NCBI GenBank assembly: GCA_016931995.1
Contig: JAFGDS010000118.1
Coordinates: 37,310-101,309 of the forward strand
DNA from: Pirellulales bacterium
GTDB lineage: Bacteria > Planctomycetota > Planctomycetia > Pirellulales > Thermoguttaceae
DNA: 64,000 nt
Direction: 5' to 3'
The notes beneath the pieces were generated by a model. The model was not told the DNA's origin, did not search any database, and was given only the letters and a program-made list of their open reading frames with translations. Position numbers and translations under genes: made by a program. Positions 28,661 to 35,581 of this stretch are shown here, piece by piece; positions within the stretch are counted from its first letter, which is position 1; each line of letters starts with the position of its first letter.

Positions 28661-28936
28661 TCAATGCGGTCCTGGAGGGCGAGATCCATGCCCCCCGGTG
28701 TGACCGTTCCTGCCGGACGGGATCTCGCTGGCCAGCCTCAAAAGATGCCACATTCCGGCCGCCAAGCCCAAGAGCACGCCAAGGATCAGGAAGACCATAC
28801 TGGTTCCGAGCTGCCGATCGAGCCAGTACCCCCCCAAGCCGGGTAGGGCCATCTCGGCGGAAATGGTCGTCACCCTCGACGTCCACTGGGCTGCCAAGGC
28901 CATCGGCGAGCGGTCATCGGGCGAAGGAGCGTCCAT
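28661..28936 (-). CDS. AtpZ-like small ATP-synthase-associated membrane protein
   Basis: 91 residues from the ATG at 28934-28936; the longer frame to 29113 lacks conserved sequence. Two hydrophobic segments are joined by a short loop (SAEMALPGLGGYWLDRQLG then MVFLILGVLLGLAAGMWHLL), the layout of the AtpZ/AtpQ-type family encoded ahead of atpI and atpB. It is the first gene of the operon. The C-terminus is Gly/His/Pro-rich. Confidence 0.65.
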   Translation of the reverse strand: MDAPSPDDRSPMALAAQWTSRVTTISAEMALPGLGGYWLDRQLGTSMVFLILGVLLGLAAGMWHLLRLASEIPSGRNGHTGGHGSRPPGPH

Positions 28937-28975
28937 TGGCTTTTGTCCGCGGCGATCGGTGGGCGTGCCGCCAAT

Positions 28976-28988
28976 GTATATCGTATAC
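28976..28988. promoter_or_regulatory. Palindrome upstream of the atp operon
   Basis: GTATA-TCG-TATAC is a perfect 5-bp inverted repeat with a 3-nt centre. It lies 40 nt upstream of the first atp gene in an otherwise GC-rich leader. It may be an operator or part of an AT-rich -10 region (GTATACGATATACAT on the coding strand). A second inverted repeat (AGTGCT-AGCACT) lies about 100 nt further upstream. Confidence 0.4.
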
Positions 28989-29113
28989 CGCGCCGCCACA
29001 GTACGACGAATTAGACCCCCTGGTGGGTGGTTTTCGCGACCATGCGGAAAATCGCGACGGCCTTTGGAGAGAGAGGTATTCATAAGTGCTTTATGAACAG
29101 CACTTTGCATCAC

Positions 29114-29471
29114 ATCCTTGAATGAGGAAGAGGTAGTGCATCTTTGGGGGGGTGTTGCATTTCGCCCTCGTTCTGACTAAAATCGACACATCGGCGTTGT
29201 CTGCCCTGCCCTAAGCGCATGGGACCTACCCTTGCGGACAACACGATACAGACATCGGGGGATGGCGAGCGCAAACCGGAGGGGGCGGCTTAAGGTCGCC
29301 TGCGATGCCGGGTAGGGTGCGGGCCGTCGGCCAGTTGTCTGCCTCCCGCCCGAGCATGATGAAGCGACCCTGGTGGTCGTGTTTTCTGATTTATCTGATG
29401 TCACGGACGATTCGACGCGATCGAGTCATGCCATCCGTGCTACCCCGCCCGGCTGGCAGGAGGATGATTCC
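29114..29471. other. Divergent intergenic and leader region
   Basis: About 360 nt between the atp operon start region and the Rho_N-DUF4912 gene. It is free of the dispersed repeats, unlike most gaps here. I see no gene. It must hold promoters for both directions or a long 5' leader of the downstream gene. Confidence 0.45.
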
Positions 29472-30611
29472 GTGATCACTGCTGCTAATCTTAGAACCCG
29501 GACCGTCAAAGACCTTGCGGCGATGGCCAAGCGCCAGGGGGTTGCCGGTTGGCACTCCATGCGCAAGGAACAGCTTATCAAGGCTCTGCTCAAGTGCGTG
29601 AAGGATGGCGCCCGCCGGGCAAACGGGAAGATCCATGCCGGGCACAACGGCAAGATCGCCGCCGAGGCGGGCCCGGTGCGGTCGGTGGACGGCCGGTTCC
29701 AGTCGCAGCGTCATCCCTCGAAGCGCGATCGCGAGCGGCTGCGGCAGATCCGGGCGAAGCTGGCACAGGCCAAGGACCTGGCGCACAAGACCGCTGTCGA
29801 GGATCGGACGCCGGCCAGCGACCGGTTGGTCGTGATCGTCCGGGACCCCTACTGGCTGCACGCCTACTGGGAGCTGACTCCCCAGAGCATCGACCGGGCC
29901 GAGGCGGCCATGGGCCAGCATTGGCACGGGTCCAAGCCGATTCTGCGGCTGTACGAGATCGCCCAGGATGGAACGACCTCGCACGCGAAGACGGCCATTC
30001 GCGACATCGAGATCCACGGTGCGGTAAGCAATTGGTACATCGACGTGCAGGACCCGCCGAAGAGTTTCCAGATGGAGGTTGGATACCTGGCCTCGAACGG
30101 CCGCTTTCTCTGCCTGGCGCGGAGCAACGTCGTCAGCACGGACACGGCCAAGAAGCCCAATGGGGTGGACGGCAACTGGGCGGGCGTGGCCGAGGATTTT
30201 GACCGGATCTACGCGATGAGCGGCGGATACGACGCGAGCACCGAGCATTCGGAGTTGAAGGAGGTGTTCGAGCGGCAGCTTCGCCGCCCGATGGGCTCGC
30301 CGATGGTTACGCGATTCGGGATGGGGGCCGCGTCGCTCGACGACGAGCGGCCCACGTTCGCCTTCGAGGTGGATGCGGAAGTGGTCGTTTTCGGGGCGAC
30401 CGAGCCGGGGGCCCACGTGACGTTGCGGGGCACGCCCATCCGCTTGAAGGAGGACGGCACCTTCTCGGTCCGGTTCTCCCTCCCCAATCGGCGCCAGGTT
30501 CTCCCGCTGGTGGCCAGCAGCGTCGACGGCGTCGAGCAGCGGACCGTCGTTCTGGCCGTCGAACGGAATACCAAAGTCATGGAGCCGGTCACCCGCGACC
30601 TGGACGAGTAG
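29472..30611 (+). CDS. Rho_N-DUF4912 protein
   Basis: 379 residues from GTG 29472, preferred because AGGAGG lies 8 nt upstream; the frame is open 33 codons further back. Residues 5-45 are a Rho N-terminal (SAP-like) helical module: TVKDLAAMAKRQGVAGWHSM then RKEQLIKALL. A basic linker follows. DUF4912 spans about 110-260 with DRLVVIVRDPYWLHAYWELT and NWYIDVQDPPKSFQMEVGYL. The C-terminus (about 310-375) is an Ig-like beta domain with the pattern EPGAHVTLRGTPIRLKEDGT then FSVRFSLP. The combination suggests a nucleic-acid-linked or glycan-binding regulatory protein; function is not known. Confidence 0.75.
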   Translation: MITAANLRTRTVKDLAAMAKRQGVAGWHSMRKEQLIKALLKCVKDGARRANGKIHAGHNGKIAAEAGPVRSVDGRFQSQRHPSKRDRERLRQIRAKLAQAKDLAHKTAVEDRTPASDRLVVIVRDPYWLHAYWELTPQSIDRAEAAMGQHWHGSKPILRLYEIAQDGTTSHAKTAIRDIEIHGAVSNWYIDVQDPPKSFQMEVGYLASNGRFLCLARSNVVSTDTAKKPNGVDGNWAGVAEDFDRIYAMSGGYDASTEHSELKEVFERQLRRPMGSPMVTRFGMGAASLDDERPTFAFEVDAEVVVFGATEPGAHVTLRGTPIRLKEDGTFSVRFSLPNRRQVLPLVASSVDGVEQRTVVLAVERNTKVMEPVTRDLDE

Positions 30612-30645
30612 GACTCGGCTCTGGTCCCGCTCTTCCGGCGTGCGG

Positions 30646-31644
30646 ATGGGCGGCGCAAGCCCTCGATGGAACGCCTCGAAGCAGCCTCGCGTGTACCTGA
30701 TTCGCCGTCTTGACGATCTGCCCGATACTCTGCGTCACGGCGCGGTGACGATCGGTAATTTCGACGGGGTCCATCTGGGCCACGGGCGGCTGGTTGAGCT
30801 ATTGCTGGACGAGGCGCGACGGCGTGGTGGGCCGGCGGTGGTCTTCACCTTCGATCCCCCTCCGGCCAACCTCCTCCGCCCGGCGGCGCATTCTCGACCC
30901 CTTACCAGCCTAGCGCGCAAGGCCGAGCTGCTGGGCCAATTGGGCGTGGACGCCGTGATCGCGTACCCCACGGATCCCGACTTCCTTCATCTGCCCGCCA
31001 AACGCTTCTTCGACCAGGTGATCGTCGAGCGGCTGGCCGCCCGGGCCATGGTCGAAGGACCGAATTTCTACTTTGGACACGATCGCGAGGGTGACGTCGA
31101 GATGCTCGGCCGCCTGTGCGGCGAGGCGGACATCGTGCTGCGCGTGGCCGAGCCGATCGAGGTAAACGGCCGGATCGTGTCGAGCACGCTCCTGCGGCGG
31201 CTCGTGGCCGAGGGACGTCTCGATGAGGCGGACCGGATGCTCACCCAACCGTACCGCCTTTCCGGCCTCGTGGTGCGGGGCGAGGGCCGCGGCGCCTCGC
31301 TGGGTTTCCCCACCGCCAATCTCGAACGGATCGAAACGCTCTTGCCGGCCGAGGGGATCTACGCGGGCAGGGCATGGGCCGAGGGCCGGACGTGGCCGGC
31401 GGCCATCAGTCTCGGGCCCAACCCCACCTTCGACGGGCAGACCGCCAAGGTCGAGGTGAATCTGATCGGGTACTCCGGCGACCTTTATGGGGCGCAGCTC
31501 GCGGTTGACTTTCTCGCCCGATTGAGGGACATTGTACGGTTTGATTCCGTCGAGCGGCTGGTCGGCCAGATGCATCGGGACGTGGCGGCCGCGCGGCGGC
31601 TGGCGGCGCCGACGATTCCCCAAGAGGTCCCCGACGGTGAGTGA
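30646..31644 (+). CDS. ribF: Bifunctional riboflavin kinase/FAD synthetase
   Basis: 332 residues if started at ATG 30646; GTG 30640 and GTG 30691 are alternatives and no clear ribosome-binding site decides. The N-terminal nucleotidyltransferase domain has TIGNFDGVHLGH, the (H/T)IGH-like signature, and NGRIVSSTLLRR. The C-terminal kinase domain has GEGRGASLGFPTANLE and GIYAGRAW, then NPTFDG. It phosphorylates riboflavin to FMN and adenylates FMN to FAD. The stop overlaps the nrnA start by 8 nt. Confidence 0.95.
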   Translation: MGGASPRWNASKQPRVYLIRRLDDLPDTLRHGAVTIGNFDGVHLGHGRLVELLLDEARRRGGPAVVFTFDPPPANLLRPAAHSRPLTSLARKAELLGQLGVDAVIAYPTDPDFLHLPAKRFFDQVIVERLAARAMVEGPNFYFGHDREGDVEMLGRLCGEADIVLRVAEPIEVNGRIVSSTLLRRLVAEGRLDEADRMLTQPYRLSGLVVRGEGRGASLGFPTANLERIETLLPAEGIYAGRAWAEGRTWPAAISLGPNPTFDGQTAKVEVNLIGYSGDLYGAQLAVDFLARLRDIVRFDSVERLVGQMHRDVAAARRLAAPTIPQEVPDGE

Positions 31645-32653
31645 TTCTTCCACGACGGCGGCTGCGTCCGCGGCGATCGACTGGCCCCGGCTGACCGAGA
31701 TCATCCGCGACCACCGACGCTTCCTGCTGACCACCCACGTTCGCCCCGATTGCGACGCCCTGGGCAGCACGTTGGCCCTGGAAGCCATACTGCGCCAGTT
31801 GGGCAAGCAGGCCGACATCGTCGTCGGCTACCAGGTCCCGCCCAATCTCCGCTGGATCGACCCGGATCGTCGGATCCGACGGCACGGCGTCGATATCTTG
31901 GACGACGAGATCGACGCGGCCGAGGTCCTGGTGGTTCTCGACACATCGGCTTGGGCGCAGCTCGGACACGTCGAGTCGATCCTCCGCGACACGAAAGCCC
32001 GCAAGATCGTCCTGGACCATCACCTCGGCGGCGACGACCTGGGCGCCGAGTGCTTCAAGGACCCGGACATGGAAGCCACCGGCCGGATAGTGGCCGAGTT
32101 GGCCGGCCATTTGAACATCCCGCTCACCGCCGAGATGGCCACCGCGCTGTTCGCGGCGGTTTCGACCGACACGGGCTGGTTCCGCTTCCCCTCGACCACG
32201 CCGGGCACGTACCGGCTCGCGGCGGAGTTGGTCGCAGCGGGGGCCTCGCCGTCGCGGATCTACGCCGACCTGTACGAAAACGAATCGCTCGCCCGGCTGC
32301 ACCTGATCGGCCGCGCCCTGGGCCGCGCCGAGACGAAGCTGGACGGCCGCCTTATCCATACCCACTTGACCAACGACGACTTTCGCGAGTGCGGCGCGTT
32401 GCCGACCGACAGCGAGGACGTGGTGAATTTGACCCTTGCGGTCGGCCGCACCGAGGGCGCGGTTATTCTGGTCGAACAGCCGGAGGGTGGCTTCAAGGTT
32501 AGCTTCCGCGGCCGCTGCAAGATGAACTGCGCGGAGGTGGCCGCGCAATTTGGCGGCGGCGGCCACGCCGCGGCCGCCGGCGCGATGCTCGGCGAGCCCC
32601 TGGAAACCGCCCGCCGCCGCGTCCTTGACGCCGTTGTCGCGGCGATGGAATAA
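31637..32653 (+). CDS. nrnA: DHH/DHHA1 phosphoesterase (nanoRNase/pAp phosphatase type)
   Basis: 338 residues from GTG 31637, inside the end of ribF; AAGAGG precedes it. Metal-binding motifs are present in order: THVRPDCDALGS, the Asp of VVLDTS, LDHHLGGDD and AVSTDTGWF. The DHHA1 domain ends with FGGGGHAAAAGA. Enzymes of this type degrade very short RNAs and dephosphorylate 3'-phosphoadenosine 5'-phosphate. Coupling to ribF is a common arrangement in several phyla. Confidence 0.93.
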   Translation: MSDSSTTAAASAAIDWPRLTEIIRDHRRFLLTTHVRPDCDALGSTLALEAILRQLGKQADIVVGYQVPPNLRWIDPDRRIRRHGVDILDDEIDAAEVLVVLDTSAWAQLGHVESILRDTKARKIVLDHHLGGDDLGAECFKDPDMEATGRIVAELAGHLNIPLTAEMATALFAAVSTDTGWFRFPSTTPGTYRLAAELVAAGASPSRIYADLYENESLARLHLIGRALGRAETKLDGRLIHTHLTNDDFRECGALPTDSEDVVNLTLAVGRTEGAVILVEQPEGGFKVSFRGRCKMNCAEVAAQFGGGGHAAAAGAMLGEPLETARRRVLDAVVAAME

Positions 32654-32655
32654 TC

Positions 32656-32826
32656 GTGTGCCACGGGCTGTGCCAGTGCGTCCGGGCGGACGGTGTGCCA
32701 CTGGCTCCGCCAGTGCCTGAATTCGACCTAACGCCGTCATCCTGAGCGCAGCGAAGGATCTCCTTCACTTGAAATGTTTTCCATTCGGCCCACTTCGAAG
32801 AAAGCACTGGCAAAGCCAGTGGTACT
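32656..32826. repeat. A-family pair, single B copy, further A copy
   Basis: GCCACGGGCTGTGCCAGTG (about 32660-32678) and TGCCACTGGCTCCGCCAGTG (32697-32716) are followed by a B copy (CATCCTGAGCGCAGCGAAG at about 32739-32757) and an inverted A copy (CACTGGCAAAGCCAGTGG, about 32805-32822). They fill the gap between nrnA and the Rieske gene. A small GC hairpin (CTCTCCCGGCGGGAGAG) follows near 32862-32878. Confidence 0.87.
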
Positions 32827-32899
32827 CAACGGAGGCAAGTAGACCCGCCCTCACCCTAACCCTCTCCCGGCGGGAGAGGGGACTTCACGAGGTTGCACG

Positions 32900-33481
32900 A
32901 TGAAAAAACCGCCCCAATGCGCCTGTTGCGGCAACAAGCCAGCCGTGGGCCGCGGCCCCTATCGCCGCGGGTTTCTGAGCAAGCTCCTGGCCTTGGCCCT
33001 GGGGGCGCTGGCGCTGGCCGTGCCGGCGGTTGTCGGACTGATCTCCGCGCTCAATCCGTTGCGCGTCAAGGGCCAGGGCGGGCGGTTCTTCCGCGTGACG
33101 TCGCTCGACGCCCTGCCCGAGGACGGAACGCCCCGCCGGTTTCCCATCATCGCCGACCGCAAGGACGCCTGGACGTTGTTCCCCAACCAACCAATCGGCT
33201 CCGTCTTCCTTCGGCGGACCGGCCCGAGCGAGGTGAAGGCCCTGGCCGTGATCTGCCCCCACGCGGGCTGCTTCATCGACTTCGACGCCAAGGCAGGCGG
33301 TTTTCTGTGCCCTTGCCACATGGCCCATTTCGACCTGGACGGCAAGAGGACGGACGAACAATCGCAGAGTCCCCGCGACATGGACCCGCTCGAAGAAGTC
33401 GAAATCCGCGACAAGCGCGACGTCTACGTGAAGTTCCAACGATTCCAGACGGGCACGCCGCAGCGCATCGTCGAGGCATGA
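32900..33481 (+). CDS. Rieske 2Fe-2S protein
   Basis: 193 residues. The N-terminus has an RR motif before a hydrophobic helix (YRRGFLSKLLALALGALAL), so a Tat-exported, membrane-anchored protein is likely. The cluster site is textbook: Cys119-Pro-His121 with Cys124, and Cys137-Pro-Cys139-His140, the extra Cys pair forming the stabilising disulphide. An unusual CACCGNKP Cys pair precedes the RR. It is followed 170 nt later by the cytochrome b-c gene, and together they should form a bc-type quinol-oxidising complex. Confidence 0.95.
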   Translation: MKKPPQCACCGNKPAVGRGPYRRGFLSKLLALALGALALAVPAVVGLISALNPLRVKGQGGRFFRVTSLDALPEDGTPRRFPIIADRKDAWTLFPNQPIGSVFLRRTGPSEVKALAVICPHAGCFIDFDAKAGGFLCPCHMAHFDLDGKRTDEQSQSPRDMDPLEEVEIRDKRDVYVKFQRFQTGTPQRIVEA

Positions 33482-33492
33482 GACTCGCCATG

Positions 33493-33556
33493 GTCACTGC
33501 TGAGCGAAGCAAAGAATCTCCCCAACTGCCGAGATCCCTCGCTTCGCTCAGGATAA
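33493..33556. repeat. B-family repeat pair
   Basis: GCTGAGCGAAGCAAAGAATC and an inverted copy (GATCCCTCGCTTCGCTCAGG) lie between the Rieske and cytochrome b genes. Confidence 0.85.
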
Positions 33557-33652
33557 CCTGTAGGGACTACGGAATATGCAATCGCCCGGGGATGAGGGCA
33601 GCCGGACTTCCGCACCGGGCTGCCCCATTGAATGAAGCAGGAGACGCGCGGT

Positions 33653-35446
33653 ATGAGGAAGCTCTACTACTGGCTCGACGATCGAACCGGGGCGCTCGGG
33701 GCACTCAAGGCCTTCCGCGAAGCCCGCGTGCCCGGCCGCGCCTGCCCTTGCCGGGCGATGCCCTTTCTGCTCGTCTTCGCGTTTCTGGCGCAGGGCATCA
33801 CCGGCCTGTTCATGCTCATGTACTACAGCCCCGGCGCGCAGTCCGCCTGGGAGAGCGTCCATCACCTGCAATACGACGTCACTGGCGGCTGGATCCTCCG
33901 GGCCGCGCACCACTACGGCGGCCAGGCGTTTCTCGTGCTGGCGGGTTTGTACCTGGTGGGCATGGTCCTGCGCGGCGCATACCGCGCGCCGCGGGAGTTC
34001 GTCTTCTGGACAGCCGTCCTCTTGGTGCTCGTCTCGCTTGGGTCGCTTTTGACGGGCGATCTCTTGGCGTGGGATCAGAACAGCCAGTCTAGCACACTCG
34101 TGCGGACGAAATTCCTCGCGCTGCTGCCCGGCGTGGGAGCGGGACTCTTCAAGCTGGCCGCCGGCGGACCGGACTTCGGCCACCTCACGCTCACCCGATT
34201 CCTGGCCCTGCACACGATCGTCATGGCCGGCGCGCTGGCCGTGCTCTTGGCGCTGCGCGCGTGGTTCGCCCGGCGGGCGGCCGCGATGGTCCAGGACGAG
34301 GTCCGCTTCTTCCGGCCGTTTTGGCCGACGCAGTTTCTTATCAACGTGGGCGTCTGCGTCCTATTCCTCGTGGTGATCGGGGCGCTCGTGGCGTCGCACG
34401 GCGTCGCCGGCCCCGAGCGGGGAGTGGAACTGGGCGCGCCGGCCGACGCGACCGACTTCTACGCGGCTGCCCGGCCCGAATGGGCCTTCATGGGTCTCTA
34501 TGGCTTCTCGAACCTCTTCCCCGGCGAGCTGAAGCTGCTGCCCATCTTCGTCATTCCCGGCATCGTCGTCGTGTTGCTCTTCCTTATGCCGTTTATCGCC
34601 CGGTTGGGCGTCTTGGGACACGCGCTCAATGTGCTTGTGCTGCTCGGGCTGTTGGCGGCCGACGCGGGGCTCTCCTGGATGGTTGTCGTCGAGGACCGCG
34701 CCAACGAACACCAACAGGCGGCCCTGGCCGAAGGTCGCCGCGACGCCGAGCGAGCCAGAGAGCTGATCGCCCTTCGAGGCGGCATCCCGGTCGAGGGAGC
34801 CCTCACGCTGCTTCAAGAGGATCCGAAGGCGCAAGGGCCCAAGCTCTTCCGCCAGCACTGTGCCAGTTGCCACGCCTTCGTAGGCGGGACGGACGAAGAC
34901 ATCCCGGCCTCGGAAGTCTCCTCCCCGAACCTCTTCGGCTACGGCACGCGCGCGTGGATCGCCGGTTGGCTCGATCCCGATAAAATCAAGAGCGACGACC
35001 GCTTCGGCAAAACCGCGTTCCGCAACGGCAAGATGGCCCAATTCGTCAAGGACACGTTCTCCGATCTCGAAAAGGAAGACGAGGAGGAACGCGATCTGAT
35101 GGTCGCGGCCCTGTCGGCCGAGGCCGCGCTGCCCGCGCAAGCCGACCTCGACAAGAAGGACTCCGAGCGGATCGCCGAGGGCCGGGATCTCTTGGCCGAT
35201 TGCACGGACTGCCACAAGTACCGCAAGGGCGGCAGCCTGGGCACCGCGCCGGAGCTGACCGGATACGGCTCGCGGGATTGGACGCTGGCGATTCTCGCCA
35301 ACCCGGCCCATCCGCGCTTCTATGGCGACCGCAACGACCGGATGCCCATTTACGCTCCAACCGCCGACGATGCGAAGAATGTGCTCTCTCGGCGCGAATT
35401 GGAGCTATTAACCGACTGGCTCCGCGGCCAATGGGTCGAACCCTAG
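33653..35446 (+). CDS. Cytochrome b fused to two c-type haem domains
   Basis: 597 residues from ATG 33653, favoured over ATG 33632 because AGGAG lies 9 nt upstream. The cytochrome b part (1-350) has eight or so hydrophobic helices, the His-rich GWILRAAHHYGGQA, FLALHTIVMAGAL, and the quinol-site-like PEWAFMGLYGFSN (the PEWY region). Two c-type haem sites follow: CASCH (Cys403) and CTDCH (Cys517), each with downstream Met candidates (KMAQFVKD, RMPIYAPT). It combines cytochrome b, subunit IV and a dihaem cytochrome c in one chain, as in several planctomycetes. With the upstream Rieske protein it forms a complete electron path from quinol. Confidence 0.93.
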   Translation: MRKLYYWLDDRTGALGALKAFREARVPGRACPCRAMPFLLVFAFLAQGITGLFMLMYYSPGAQSAWESVHHLQYDVTGGWILRAAHHYGGQAFLVLAGLYLVGMVLRGAYRAPREFVFWTAVLLVLVSLGSLLTGDLLAWDQNSQSSTLVRTKFLALLPGVGAGLFKLAAGGPDFGHLTLTRFLALHTIVMAGALAVLLALRAWFARRAAAMVQDEVRFFRPFWPTQFLINVGVCVLFLVVIGALVASHGVAGPERGVELGAPADATDFYAAARPEWAFMGLYGFSNLFPGELKLLPIFVIPGIVVVLLFLMPFIARLGVLGHALNVLVLLGLLAADAGLSWMVVVEDRANEHQQAALAEGRRDAERARELIALRGGIPVEGALTLLQEDPKAQGPKLFRQHCASCHAFVGGTDEDIPASEVSSPNLFGYGTRAWIAGWLDPDKIKSDDRFGKTAFRNGKMAQFVKDTFSDLEKEDEEERDLMVAALSAEAALPAQADLDKKDSERIAEGRDLLADCTDCHKYRKGGSLGTAPELTGYGSRDWTLAILANPAHPRFYGDRNDRMPIYAPTADDAKNVLSRRELELLTDWLRGQWVEP

Positions 35447-35455
35447 CCGTCCGCC

Positions 35456-35560
35456 TTTGGAATGCGGCGGCTTATTGCCGCTTTCCCCTGCCGGTTTGAC
35501 TATAATAAGCCGGTGGCGCATATTGCCAAACGGTGGGGTGTTGCGAAGCCGCAAGCGGCC
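35456..35560. repeat. H-family and D-family repeats
   Basis: GAATGCGGCGGCTTATTGCC (H, about 35459-35478) and a D copy GCGAAGCCGCAAGCGG (about 35543-35558) occupy the gap before the glycoside-hydrolase-like gene. The D copy ends 22 nt before its start codon. Confidence 0.78.
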
Positions 35561-35581
35561 GCTTTCTCGAAAGGACCAACC

